NCBI GenBank assembly: GCA_008704415.1 | Contig: VXIS01000185.1 | Location: forward strand, 29,515-93,514 | Direction: 5' to 3' | Length of the DNA: 64,000 bases | Source of the DNA: Sphaerosporella brunnea | Taxonomy: Eukaryota; Ascomycota; Pezizomycetes; Pezizales; Pyronemataceae | In this document: piece by piece, positions 33,931 through 45,249 of the stretch | How positions within the stretch are numbered: the first letter of the stretch is position 1 | Layout of the letters: each line of letters begins with the position of its first letter | Made by a program: the position numbers and the translations under genes | Notes under the pieces: generated by a model | Database searches by the model: none | What the model saw: the letters and a program-made list of their open reading frames with translations, nothing else | Told to the model about the DNA's origin: nothing

Positions 33931-34412
33931 TCAAGTTAGACCAGCTTGCGTTGTTGCAACCTCAATGAGGACACACCAGGAGTTATGCGTAATCAGCTGA
34001 AGCCCCAGCTCCTTGATTCTCCCCGCAGCCCGCAGAGTGCTTTCGGATTCCCGAAATGCTAGGTACCCGACGTTCCCCTGGAAACCGACATACACAACCC
34101 CATCGAGATTTGATAGGGCCGCCTGGTGCTCTACGGAGATGATGGGGGCTACGATGTGGTGCCGCGAGTCGTGTTGGCAGCGTTGGAGAAATAGGTAGAA
34201 TCCTGGACGAGCTGCGGCCCAGCCGCTGGTGTCGAAGTTGAAGATTATGTCGGTGGTTGCTAGGAAGTGAGGGCCGGATACTCTAGGACAGTATCAGCTT
34301 TTGTTGGTGCTGGAGAGCGAGAGAGCGGTAGAAGTGCTCACCCGAGGTCGCTGGCCGCAGCTGATGGTCTGGAGCTCAGACCATCGCTTCGGTCCGCTAG
34401 GCTGGGCAACAT
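33931..34412 (-). CDS. Small uncharacterised protein, two exons
   Basis: Exons 34342-34412 and 33931-34282 (minus strand) give 140 residues. The 59-bp intron has a GTGAGC donor, GCTGAT branch region and CTAG acceptor. The second exon is strongly protein-like (FLATTDIIFNFD, then FYLFLQRCQHD, then VVYVGFQGNVGYLAF). The same frame is open for about 110 bases upstream of this ATG without another Met, so a longer form with an upstream exon is possible. I do not recognise the family. A noisy copy is at about 61441-61945. Confidence 0.55.
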
Positions 34413-34605
34413 CGACAGGAGAAGTGAAGAAAGTTTCGGCTGGGCTATATTGCAAAATAGGGGGGCGGTGTGTAGACTGAAAAGAAAGGTCTCGGTCCGT
34501 GAAGTTCGACGGGTGAGTGCCGGACCACAGCTGGTATGTCGTCAAGGGAGCCTGTCATTTAGGGTTTGCGGTAACATCCCGTTGCAACGTCCGACTGCGC
34601 TACGC

Positions 34606-34853
34606 AGAGGGATCCGGCGGGATTTGGGGTTTCGAGGCTGCCGGCCACTGGTGGATGCGAAGATGGGATTTGTGGGTTTCACTGACGTCCGTTAAGCAGA
34701 GCTCCAGTTGCGTGGCTCTGGGGTTCGCAACCCGAACGCTAAATGTCCGCTGCTCCGGGTCGCGCACAGCTTGCTCTCCACAAATCACCTCTTCCCATCG
34801 ACCCGGTGCCGGCACCACCAGCCTCAAAAACCCAAATCCCGCCGGATCCCTCT
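34606..34853. repeat. Inverted repeat pair, about 35-bp ends
   Basis: AGAGGGATCCGGCGGGATTT at the left end is matched by its inverse at the right end, and similarity continues through GAGGCTG. The 178 bases between them are open on the minus strand and look coding (CGEQAVRDPEQRTFSVRVAN). It could be a small TIR element that carries or lies in coding sequence. A separate minus-strand open segment (MESAQAKSKKHEEVLAALVE) lies just upstream at about 34918-34995, in a frame one base off. Confidence 0.55.
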
Positions 34854-34995
34854 ATTCCATGATACATACTGGAGATGAAAAGAGCTCCATAAGGCGGTGG
34901 TCATCTTTGAAGCCTACTTGTGTTTGCGAGAGCCTTCCACCAAGGCCGCCAAAACTTCCTCATGTTTCTTTGACTTGGCCTGAGCGGATTCCATG

Positions 34996-35800
34996 ATTTG
35001 CCGTGCAGCTGGATTAGGTACCAGGACTACATCTAACCCCATCAGTAAGCATGAAGAAGACTCAGAGAGTTGTGTTCCCCTTTGAGCCTGTTCATGAGCT
35101 CGAAAGGTTTACGATGCACGATGTGGCTCGGTCGTCTGTTTGTTTTGTTTGTTTAAATCATACATCGTACACAAGGACATTAGCCCAAGTGCCTCCTATC
35201 TTGCGAATCGGAGTGAGGCCAAAGGCCTATGACGGACAAAGGAAACCTGGTATCCTGTCCCCACGGTTTTACCCGTCTGTTGGGGCTCCCCATACAAAGG
35301 AAATTCATGAAAAAGCAAACCACACCATTAAACTCGCCCTAAATCATTGGTGTCAGCCCTTTAATAGGGACATGGCTCGGTCGTCGCGAGAGCCACAGCG
35401 CCAGCCACAACATTTTATCGAGTGACCATGCATGATTGGCTGTAAAAAAAGTTCGAGTGCGACATCAGCAAAAAAACTCATGGTGCATATTGGCGTTCCC
35501 ATAAGAGCCCCCGGACCTCCCGAAGCTCACACCCCTAAGCTTAGGGGTTTTTTGTATCCGGCTCACGCCAAAGGAAACCATGAACTGGCTTTAGCTTTGC
35601 CTTGAGCCTCGCATAGGTTGCCTTCTCGTGATCCCAAACCCCACCTGTACCGACTCCATGGCCCACTGTTGTGATCGGAGCATGCGTGATTCTATCAACT
35701 ACATACTGCGTACCGAGTGACTTTTTGTGATAGGCCCGGAGAAATATATGTAGCTTCTGTGATCTCAACTCTCTCAGAAAACCCCAGAGTGCACATTAGA
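34996..35800. other. Intergenic with an 18-bp palindrome
   Basis: No gene seen. ACCCCTAAGCTTAGGGGT at about 35530-35547 is a perfect palindrome followed by a T run, a possible stem-loop. Confidence 0.45.
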
Positions 35801-36010
35801 GGCTGCCCGCCCACCCGAAAGAGATCGCAGAACTCTAGACGGTGAAAGCAAAAGATCTTGGTATGGCGAAGATAGCAGTCAACACTGCAAGGACAATCTT
35901 CACCAACCACCGAGTATTGAGGGAAGCCAAAGCTGACAGACCACGCCCTCTCAAGCTCAAAATGACCAAGATATGCCAGTAAGACCTTTTGCTTTCACCT
36001 TCCGCGTTTC
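35801..36010. mobile_element. Short TIR element, family B copy 2
   Basis: Begins GGCTGCCCGCCCACCCGAAAG, similar to the termini of the 5199-5366 element. Inside are GGTGAAAGCAAAAGATCTT (about 35840-35858) and its near-exact inverse AAGACCTTTTGCTTTCACC (about 35982-36000), plus TGCAAGGACAATCTTC shared with copy 1. The right terminus is less clear. Confidence 0.55.
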
Positions 36011-36014
36011 CCGC

Positions 36015-36473
36015 TCACGTTTTGGCATGGGAGAAATAAGATGAGGTCCATAAGTAGGAGGTGCGACTATCACGTAGCACGTTACGTTGGTTCTCAACTG
36101 CTGCTTGATGTAAGTTCCCGTAGCCGCTGCGGCACAGATAGTGGAAAACCTCTTTTTCGCTCTGGTGTTCGGTGTTTGTCGGAGTAATCTGATCCGCATC
36201 CCCAGAAAACTTGTTTTCTTCTTTTTTCAAGGTGACGTGACAGCTTTCCGTAGAGGCGCTGGTATTTCGCACACTATCGGAATCCAGGGCTGAGTGAATT
36301 TTGTCGTTTAAAGAAGCCACCGTGCGCAGTGGCATACGAGGCTCAAGAGGAGTGGCCATGGTTTCGGTTCCCGCATCGATAGGTGCATGAGGCAAGCCGC
36401 CACTACGAGGATCATTATTGCTGTGTTGAGTTGAATTGAAGGCATTCATGGAATCACTTGTGTTCCACTCCAA
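36015..36473 (-). CDS. Hypothetical protein
   Basis: An open frame of 152 codons, Ser/Asn/Thr-rich and hydrophilic (SMNAFNSTQHSNNDPRSGG, TPTNTEHQSEKEVFHYLC). No domain recognised. Its C-terminal codons touch the family B element, which may supply the stop. The homologous right-arm sequence (59330-59825) retains an open frame of similar content despite noise. Modest support only. Confidence 0.4.
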   Translation of the reverse strand: MEWNTSDSMNAFNSTQHSNNDPRSGGLPHAPIDAGTETMATPLEPRMPLRTVASLNDKIHSALDSDSVRNTSASTESCHVTLKKEENKFSGDADQITPTNTEHQSEKEVFHYLCRSGYGNLHQAAVENQRNVLRDSRTSYLWTSSYFSHAKT

Positions 36474-36844
36474 ATCGAATCAGTTGAACGATGAGACTTC
36501 GTCACAGCCCATCACTCAACCTCACGCGAAAGACCGGCTTATCTCCGGTTGAAGAGCACCGGTGTACGCAGACTTCCGCGCAATTCTAGAAGAGTTCTCT
36601 ACATAGCCGAGCGTGGAGATTCGGACTTGCAAGTCCGCCATGAGCAGCCGTTGGTAATGCCGAACAAGCCCGGATGATGCCGAGAGATGTCGACGGTTGT
36701 GGAATGCGGGGCTTCCCGCGCTTTGGCGAAAAACCCAACCTCAACGACACGACACGAGCAGCTCGATATATGAGCCCTCAATTCCCGCGCCTAGTCGCCC
36801 ATTCACTCTCTCCACACTCCCGCTCGTCCTATATTCCGGCTACG

Positions 36845-38702
36845 ATGTCGGCGCGACTAGCTCTCCGCGCGTTGTCCCGCCTTCCCCGCCTGCCACGCCA
36901 CTCTCCACAGTCGACGCGACAGTCACGCGCACTATCCAGCAAACCCGACAAGTCCTTCCGCGGGCAGCTCTATGATTCCACAGCACGGCGCGTGCAGGCA
37001 GAGAGGGCGCAGACTGAAGCACGATTACTGGCCGGCAAGGCGACGGGCGCGCGGCAGTCCAAGTCGAACGGTGCCACTCTAGGCGGGCTTTTTGGTTTCG
37101 CGCCCTTGTCCTCGTTTCTCTCTCTCTTCTCCTAACGCATCAGTGTGCTAATCAAGAGCAGCCGCGGTGTTCATAGCTCTGGCCTTCTACAACCTGGGTG
37201 CTAAGTCGGTGCCTACGGTCCCCACCTCCTCCACCGCTCCGCTCTCATCCATCAAACCACCCTCGCACAACACCTCGAAAGCAAACCTTGAAGCCTCGTG
37301 GGCGGAATTCGTTGCCCTGCTCGGCCAGGAAAATGTTTCCACATCTGCTGAGGAACTGGAGCGCCACTCTGACAGCGACTGGAGCAGCTTCCACAACAAC
37401 GACCACCAGCCATTCTTGATCCTGTACCCATCGAACACCGAAGAGGTGAGCGCCATTGCCAAGATCTGTCACTCGCGGAAAATCCCCATGACTGCGTTCT
37501 CGGGCGGAACGTCGCTGGAGGGTCATTTCGCACCCACCCGCGGCGGTGTCTGCATTGACTTCCGAAGAATGGATAAGGTGCTTGCGCTACACCAGGAAGA
37601 TCTGGACGTGGTGGTGCAGCCCGCGGTGGGCTGGGAACAGCTCAACGAAGATCTGGAAAAGGTCGGTCTTTTCTTCCCGCCTGACCCAGGCCCCGGTGCT
37701 ATGATCGGCGGAATGGTAGGCACTGGCTGCTCCGGCACCAATGCGGCCCGCTACGGAACCATGCGCGACTGGGTGCTCTCTCTCACTGTAGTCCTGGCAG
37801 ACGGTACTATCATCAAGACGCGACAGCGCCCGCGCAAGTCTTCGGCCGGTTACGATCTCACCCGCTTATTTATCGGCTCAGAGGGCACCTTGGGCCTAGT
37901 CACCGAGGCCACCCTAAAGCTCACGGTCAAGCCGCAGAACGAGTCCGTTGCGGTGACTTCGTTCCCGACCATTAAGGACGCGGCCGAGACGGTGGGCAAG
38001 GTGATGTCGGCTGGCGTGCCACTTGCTGCCATCGAGCTGCTCGACGACGTCCAAATGCACTGCATCAACGAGTCCGGCACGACGGCGCGCACCTGGAAGG
38101 AAGCGCCCACGCTGTTCTTTAAGTTCACCGGCACGCCCTCGGGAGTAAAAGAGCAGATCGCACAGGTCAAGGCCATCGCATCGAAGCAGGGAGCTAGCGC
38201 CTTCGAGTTTGCCACCAACGCGGCGGAGCGCCGCGATCTGTGGAGTGCCCGCAAGGAGGCGCTATGGAGCGTTATGGCGTTGAAGCGCAATGTGGGGGAT
38301 AAAGTGTGGACCACCGACGTTGCGGTACCGCTCAGCAAGCTGCCGCAGATTATCGAAGAGACTAAGAAGGACATTGTCAACTCTGGCCTTCTCGGCGCGA
38401 TTTTGGGACACGTCGGCGACGGAAACTTCCACGCTATTCTCTTGTTCGGGCAGAAGGAGCAGGCGATTGCGGAGGGCATTGTGCACAGGATGGTCAAGCG
38501 CGCGATTGCGATGGAGGGAACGGTCACGGGTGAGCACGGCGTTGGCCTCATCAAGAGAGATTACCTCCCTGAGGAGTTGGGAGTGGAGGCCGTAGACACT
38601 ATGAGGAAACTTAAGCTGGCACTTGACCCGCTGTGTTTGTTGAATTGCGATAAGGTTGTGAGGATGGAGAAGAGGAAGGAGGGTGAGAAGACGCATACGT
38701 AG
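36845..38702 (+). CDS. DLD1: D-lactate dehydrogenase (cytochrome), mitochondrial
   Basis: Exons 36845-37094 and 37162-38702 encode 596 residues; the intron has a GCTAATC branch region and GAGCAG acceptor, with GTTTCG as donor. The enzyme oxidises D-lactate to pyruvate with FAD and passes electrons to cytochrome c. The N-terminus is Arg/Ser-rich without acidic residues (a mitochondrial presequence), followed by one hydrophobic segment at about 81-94 that would anchor it in the inner membrane, as in yeast Dld1. FAD-binding PCMH motifs: SGGTSLEGH at 197-205, PPDPG at 256-260, GSEGTLG at 322-328. The FAD-oxidase C-terminal domain shows GHVGDGNFH (499-507) and EHGVG (541-545). The last helix reads LDPLCLLNCDK instead of the usual LDPxxxLNPGK, a small oddity. 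An indel-riddled inverted copy lies at 56733-58846. Confidence 0.93.
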
Positions 38703-40264
38703 AAAAAAATTGTGGGGAGGGGGCGGGGGGAGGGAACTTGTATCATATACTTGCCAGGCGATACCGGCGGTAAGGACTGGGATATAGCGCTGGAGTGGTT
38801 TCTGGATTTTCATTCAGGGTAATAGAAAGAACGGTTAATGATTGATTAAGATGTCCCTGGCTTTCATGCGAAATGACTCCGGTGCCCCAATATTCAAGGT
38901 GCCCCTGTACGTACACGGAGAGAATTCGAGACACCACCACTTCGGTTCCCTTTGAATTTGGCCTGTAGGACCTGTCACGGCATGCATGCTTAAGTTGAGG
39001 GGGGGTGGAGGCTCGTCGAGTATTGTTGTAGCTTCAAGTTAGCGATAGTTCCGGTTGATATGTTCAATAAGATTATTTTTGGGGGGGGGGGTTTTTTTTT
39101 CTCTGAACAGTTCATGGCTCAGTTTGACTTTAAGCAGACGCAAAAAATCCCCGGCGTGGTATGAATAGAAATGGAACCGGGTTCACTTCTTGGGGCTCTC
39201 TCTCTCATGGGATGTATTCCCATGAGATTTTGTCAAACTGTCTGTTTTTGGTCTTTGAAGGAGAGAATCATAGTGAGTCACTCGCTCAATAGAGAATAGT
39301 GACGGCTCAACAGTTACACTCGATTGTTGCGAGCCTCCTCAAACCAAAGGATTTCCAGAACGGGGTGTCTGCCAAAGAAAATAAAGGCAAAGGCAAAGGA
39401 AGACGCGCAATTAACGTACAAGCGCACTCGAGTGTTAGAAGGCCAACCCCACACTGCGCATCCTACAGGTGGTCGATCCGTGATATGATCACATGAGGTC
39501 AAAGACGCGGCACGTTCCGAGTGGAGAGCCGTTGGCTCGGGCCGAGATCCTAAAAACAAAATGGCCTAAGAGGTAATTACGAGCTCATTGCCATCGGTGT
39601 CATGAAAGCACGTCGATGGTGGAGGGTCTGCTGCATTCTGATCGCATTCCCAACACGATCTGGCAGGACATAGTGGTGCTATTGAAGCCGTGTTGCAGCA
39701 ATCAGTTGAGATTTTGTGGCTTTGTAATTTCGATGGTGAACTGTGTGTGTGTGTCGGTGGTTCACTTGTTTCAGATTGAACGTGCATAGGTATCTTGCAA
39801 TTGTTTCCTCGCCCTCTCGTCCAACAGCCGAGAGTAGCAATGAAAGATGAAAAAAGGGGTTGCGCCAGTCGGTGATAGTGCAATACCGGCGACACAGTGG
39901 GATCAAGCACAGAGCCTATCTCGGGAAACAATTGAAAATTCTGGTGGAGCCCGGAGACTTTCCAACAGCAGAGTGAGAAGAAAAAAAAACATGAAATGGA
40001 GTCCACGGTGGAAGTCGGCGGTGGTGGTAAAGAAGTAGGGGTGAGAAGTTGGGAAGGAAGGAAGGAAGGCCAGAATTTCGAGGAGGAATACCGAGTGAGT
40101 CATAATGGCTCATGAATCTATTATCTATTCGAGTGATGCCACATGACCAATATTGAATATTGCCCAAAGCACAGCGAAGATCCTGAGCGCTCAATCAACC
40201 AAACAATCACGTCGCTCGCACTTTCACTTGAGCCAAAAGTGCCAAAACATAACAGAGCACCGTA
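38703..40264. other. Intergenic
   Basis: No gene supported. Contains a run of 10 G followed by T's near 39080-39100 and AP-1/Gcn4-like TGAGTCA sites near 39274 and 40097. Confidence 0.4.
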
Positions 40265-40529
40265 TTGTCCCGGTAATAACGCAGTTGCGCGGCCTGAAAA
40301 AGTATGCTTGAAATAGAGAGCAGTACCTGTTTTTGGAAGAAAATTGAAGTCCATGGTCCATGAAAGCCAAAAGGGCGTGGGCAAAGGAGACGGAGTACCT
40401 CGCCTCACATTCGTGTCGCCGCTCCCCGCTGTCTCCGTCTGTTTAAGTTTCTGCAAAGCCTCCACCGCTCGCCCGCACTATATACAGTACACTTTTGGGG
40501 GCCGCGCAACTGCGTTATTACCGGGATAA
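40265..40529. mobile_element. TA-type MITE, family A copy 2
   Basis: A 265-bp element with ends TTGTCCCGGTAATAACGCAG and, inverted, TTATCCCGGTAATAACGCAG, extending through TTGCGCGGCC. The core shares AAACTTAAACAGA(C)GGAGAC-like and GCGGCGACA-like stretches with copy 1 at 4285-4650 (opposite orientation). TA precedes the left end; the right flank is TG. Present identically in the right arm at 54937-55201. Confidence 0.75.
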
Positions 40530-41059
40530 TGTGGCATGCTCTAGAAACCATATTTTGAGGATAACCACTGGTAGAAGTATGACAGCAAGCTGTGGGTTAG
40601 AAGCTTTTGCTTCGCCATGTAACGAGGTACAAGTCGCTGGCCAGCTATTTTTGACTCCTCCTCAAAACTTAAATACTGTACATACTCCCAACTACTTCGT
40701 TGCAGCGATATCTAGAACTCTTCAGAGACCTCACCATTGTGGGCTCTGTACTTCACTCAAGCTAATGTCTTGTGATCCAGTTCAGGCAGTTCATCCGCGC
40801 CGTGGGTTAATGTCATTCTCCGGTGACCCTTTTGCCTCCCGCCGGCCACCTACTGGTGAGTTTATACGGTATCAATCGTTCATTGGCTGTCCATTGGTCA
40901 TTAATGAGTGCGGCGTTGCGATATTGACTTGGATGGGTGAACGCCAACTTGTGGTGATGCTGCAAGCTATCTGGCAGCGAGAGGAGGTGACGAGGCGAGG
41001 CCACACCGTGCCAGCGGAACCGGTCCCCGTAGATACTCTCTGCACAGCAAAAACAAAAA
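40530..41059. other. Intergenic before 5S rRNA
   Basis: An open frame of 209 codons (40495-41124) overlaps the MITE end and the 5S gene on the opposite strand and has no recognisable motif, so I do not call it. Confidence 0.4.
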
Positions 41060-41174
41060 CTACAGTACGAGGGATTCCCATGTGGTCACCCACCATAGTA
41101 CTAACCTCGCGATACACTGCTTAACTAGGGCTGAGCGGACGGGAAGCCGTGTTTTCAGTGTTCTATGACCGTAG
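41060..41174 (-). rRNA. rrn5: 5S ribosomal RNA
   Basis: Read on the minus strand, the roughly 115-nt sequence has the conserved eukaryotic 5S blocks: CTACGGTCATAG at the 5' end, GGCTTCCCGTCCGCTCAGCC, a GTTAAGC segment (box A of the internal promoter), GGTTAGTACT, GGGTGGGTGACC-like (TGGTGGGTGACCAC, box C), and a 3' end ACTGTAG that pairs with the 5' end. T runs (TTTTTGTTTTT) follow at once, a pol III terminator. Single 5S genes scattered among protein genes are normal in Pezizomycotina. A second copy is in the right arm. Confidence 0.93.
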
Positions 41175-44100
41175 CTGATTCTTCTGCTGTTACGGCAGAT
41201 TTTCATAGTAGGTATCAATTTCATGGGCGAACACACGAGATCCAAGTGCTCAAGCTCGGCGCGGAACCGTAAGTTACCACCCAACCTTTCTTCTTGTGCT
41301 ACGGCAGGTCGTACACTGTACGCTTCAGGGCAGAGGTTTTCTAGTAGAGGATTCCGAGTGAGTCAAAGTGACTCACTATGTGAATCATGGCAGCCTGTGT
41401 AAAAGACTGCTATTTCATGAACCGCCGAGAATTATCGATTGACTACGGTATCTGTCCTTTCTGAATTTGAGCGGAACGGCATAGACTGAACACGATGAAA
41501 TTCTACAGTTCATTATTCGTGGGTTCGCAACACTGCACGCCTCAAATAACATGGAAACACTCCCGGAAGCCAGGAGTAGAGAAGATTCAAGTGCAACTAT
41601 AGGTTTTGTTGATACTTGCGATGGAGCTGATGAGACTGGTAGTTTTAGTGATCCTGATAGATATTTAATGGGCTGGATGAGGAAGGTTGTCGTATTGCAG
41701 GCCTATCTAGGTCAGAATTTCTCTTCATCGGCAATCCATCACAAGGTTTAGATAAATACTCCTTCTATAAGCCTTCATCATCTGTGAGTTAAGCTCAAAA
41801 ATTTGGAGAAGTACATGAGCAAAGAACAGGCTATAATCAACGCCAAGTTGTATTTTTTCGCTGTCCTGAGAAGGTTTCGCAGATTAAGCTAGAAAATCGT
41901 GGAGCAAAGCCCACAGGATCTGAGCAGTCAGGCTCGCGTCACGATTCTGTAATCCCCTTTGGGGCTGCTGTGGGACTTGTCCAACGTGCGGGTCAGCCGC
42001 TGATACTTTAACGTTGGCCGGGCTGTTGGGGGCCGGGTTGTTTTCTGCCTACTGGGGAGGCTAAGGGGGTGTCCGGCTGGTTGGCATCTATCATTTAATA
42101 TCAGCATTTTTATTTTGAAATGCCGAGGAGCGAACGAACTGCGATGCTGGCGGAGCTCGCGGCGTGGCGGATTGGCGTATGGGTAAGAGACATTACTTAG
42201 AGGTGATGCAAACGTGGGTACTCTCAATAGCCAGCCCCCGGACTAGCTGCATTAAGCTGCTCAAAAATCCGGGCTGCCTTTTCAACTCTCAGCCCGGCCG
42301 GTTGGATGTAGACTGCACCAACTGTCATAATGGTGTTGCTCGAGTATGAAGAATGGACGATGATCTTTGCTTCACTTAATATCACTCTGCATGTAACTGC
42401 ACTTTACATACAAAGACGCGGACTTGGCATTATTTCATTGACACGATTGCTACGTGTTGCTTGATATCCGAGTAGCCACCGCTCGAGGCCCAGCCAGCAA
42501 ACATATCCCCACAGAGCCTGGATGAACACCAAACTTGAGAATTGTCTCCCAAAACGCTGGCAAATAAGCCTACAGGCACAACATAGTTGGAACGTGGCTT
42601 TTAGTGCCGATCCTGTGTTTCCCCTCCATCTGCCGCCGTTCGCGTTCGCGTTCATCCTGATCCCCGCACATGTACCAGTACATACATTGATTATACGGCA
42701 CGACCCACGATGCAAGAGCTAGAGCGGCTCTATGAAGGACATGGCATAATGGGTACCTACTATCTAAAAAATCCAGCCAAATTTCTGTCTGTCCGAGTAA
42801 ACTCTCTAGTTTCACCAGTTCTGCAGTGCATGAACCATGGTGCCATCTCAAGGCGTTGGAAGTCAGTGCATCGAGGACATTCTAAACTATTACTTTTTTC
42901 GCGAAAACGATCCCTCCATGTGAAGGGGAATCTAGAGCTTAGGCTGTTAGTCAGTCTCTGCAGGTTGAAAACAGCGAGTGACCGAACATGACGAAGCTTG
43001 TGAATGTCTTTTACACCAGGTGTCGACAAGCATCGGCTCGTGTGACTTCCTGCCGTGTGCTTTGCCAACCATAACAGACCCTCTTGGCAATCAATCAATA
43101 TCTCCTCACCGCTCCGGCCAAAACACTTCGGATAGAAACCATACTAACAACAAAAACCGAAAGCGGGGGGGCCATATGACGTCATATGGGAGTGCCGAGC
43201 GGTGCCCAAAGCGACCCCTGATCAACTGGAACAGAACGGCTCATCATTTGATCGGAAACTACATCCGGCAAATGAACCTTATGTAACAAGATCATTGACG
43301 CCTTGATCACGAGGGAAGGTTTCAAGTCGATCCGGAAGCTAGTTACTCGATCCCTTGAGTGTCGGGCGCTTGGAGCCGAAGACCTTGGCCCTTCACTACT
43401 AATGGTTTTGATTAACACAGCAAATCCAGCGCGGAATTTGCGGTTTTATAAGTGCTGTAGAGTAGGTATGGCGGTAGGGAGAATAAGACTCTCTGGGCAA
43501 TCTCAAGCATCGCCGCTAGCTATCCGGCGTCCCCGTCACCGCCAACTCTACGTGTACATGCTTCGGCCCGCCTCCCGCTCGCTAGTCCCAAGTTCGCGGG
43601 GCTAGCATGTATGGCCAGGAAGCTTCGGGGGTGGTTTTGGTATTGGGACAGCAATGATGGTCGAAGCTCCTGCACCTGCTCCTGCGTGGGGGTTTTATTG
43701 GTCTGTAAAGAAGACTCGGCGCCGAACTAAGAACGCCTCTGAGACACGCTTTGAACACGTTCTCCACTACTCCACATACCCGAACCACCGTGGCACCGTC
43801 ACTCACCTTCAGCGTAAGTATGGGATGTACCTACGGCTCAAGCTCGCACTGAACGAAGGAGGAAAAGAAAGTGGAGCTCTGATTGAGGACGGAAGAGAGT
43901 CCAGGCCGCCGTTTGACCAAGCGAACTCCCGTTGTAAAGGTTGTGCGCGTGGGAGACTTGTTCGGAATGCCATATAGTGCGGTAACCCGGTCTTGTTTTG
44001 CGGGCAATCTCCACTGAATATCACTCGCACATCGCTTTCTGGCCGTCAGAGGGGACCACCGGGTAACCCCCTTAAGCGAAGGTCTACTTTAAAGCGCACA

Positions 44101-44772
44101 GCACCATACCTCTTGAGCTTAGACTGTGCCAAAGAACGATAATGTCCTGGAAACGGGCCAGGGTCCTTTTTGTGATGGGGTCGGAAAAACAGCGGTGAAG
44201 GTACATAGTGCAGACAAGCGAAGTCGGATGGCCAAGTCCGCAAGCCAAAAGGCTGAAACGAGCAAGATAAAAAATGTCCCCTTTTCTCCGTGCCTCAGCG
44301 CACTGAGACTCTTTGCCGCTGGCTGACCCACGCTTGGTCAGAGCACTTCGAGAGCAGAAGAAAAAAACAGCCAGTTGAATCGACAACGTATGAATCTTAA
44401 TTACATAACGACATAATCAGGGATCTTGGCAGCGATCTCATCAGCGCCGAAATAAAGTTGGGCATGGATGTGGACTGGTGCCAGATCTCGGCAGAGGTTA
44501 CACGAACATCGACGACGGGTATGACAGGTATGACAGAGCAGCGGGATGGGAACACGTATTCAGGCTTCGTGAATGGCCTGCCAAAACTGATAGAGATCCA
44601 ATCAACATTTCATGTAAAGGGCCCCCAGACCCCGAAAGATTTATTATTGAGCATCCACCGCTGACAGCACCATTAGACATTACAAGACTATACGTTCAGA
44701 GTAAAACCACCCAGCTCCCATCACATGCGCATCGTGTGCTTCCAACGTCACCCCAGACAGACCATAGCTCCC
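41175..44772. other. Gene-poor inner arm
   Basis: No gene I can support. Small open frames such as 41551-41751 (METLPEARSRED) and 43654-43977 look somewhat protein-like but lack motifs. A GC-rich piece at about 42218-42302 (CTCAATAGCCAGCCC... CAGCCCGGCCGG) resembles hAT MITE ends. The whole stretch is repeated at 50694-54291. Confidence 0.4.
43172..43189. promoter_or_regulatory. Palindromic CRE-type site
   Basis: CCATATGACGTCATATGG is a perfect 18-bp palindrome centred on TGACGTCA, the bZIP (CRE/ATF) consensus. No obvious target gene is adjacent, so use as a regulatory site is unproven. Mirror at 52277-52294. Confidence 0.4.
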
Positions 44773-45249
44773 TCACTCTGCTGTTGCGTCTTTCTTCTCC
44801 GCCATGACTTTGTTCTCCTCCATCTCCCTCCAACGGCGTTCAAGCATGTTTTCGCCCAGCTGCACTCGTCCCTGGTTTATCGCGAAGTTGTCTTCATGTT
44901 TCAAGGAGGAGTTGTCAGGATCGATCCGCAAGAAACGTTCCAGCATCGGGGACGCAAAACTCTGCCGGATAACCCTTTCGTCACCCTCGGAGTCCGGTTC
45001 GTCGTGCTCGTGTGCCGGATTGTGAATGTCAGAGGTGGTGGGGGCCGGGCTACTGTAAACCGGGGCTTGCTTCGGAAGGGATGGCTTCGATTGAGCCCGC
45101 TGGGGATCGACGAGTGGCGTCTCATCTTGCGGTAGCGTGTGGGGTGCGGAGAGAGTCGAGAAGCCTGAGTCGCGGTGAGTGTGTCTCTGATGGCCGAAGG
45201 GTGCCTCGGTGGCGCTGGACTTGATTGGAGGTACGGATTTTGAGTCCAT
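44773..45249 (-). CDS. Small hypothetical protein (left-arm copy)
   Basis: An intron-free frame of 158 codons from the ATG at 45249-45247; the frame stays open 126 bases farther upstream. Hydrophilic, Ser/Pro-rich first half, then a conserved-looking acidic-to-amphipathic end: GDERVIRQSFASPMLERFL, then ENMLERRWREMEENKVMAEKK (split here: likely a helix or short coiled coil at the C-terminus). No known domain. An identical copy lies at 50217-50693 on the other strand. Confidence 0.6.
   Translation of the reverse strand: MDSKSVPPIKSSATEAPFGHQRHTHRDSGFSTLSAPHTLPQDETPLVDPQRAQSKPSLPKQAPVYSSPAPTTSDIHNPAHEHDEPDSEGDERVIRQSFASPMLERFLRIDPDNSSLKHEDNFAINQGRVQLGENMLERRWREMEENKVMAEKKDATAE

Noticed and set aside
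35530..35547. Telomere-like CCCTAA motif
   Set aside because: It is one palindromic AAGCTT-centred site, not a tandem TTAGGG array.
40495..41124. 209-codon plus-strand ORF, present in both arms
   Set aside because: It starts inside a MITE terminus and ends inside the antisense of the 5S rRNA gene, so it is not a plausible protein gene.
44236..44260. U2 snRNA-like GCCTTTTGGCT segment on the minus strand
   Set aside because: Only about 10 bases match; the GATCAAGTGTAGTATCTG branch-pairing region that must follow is absent.
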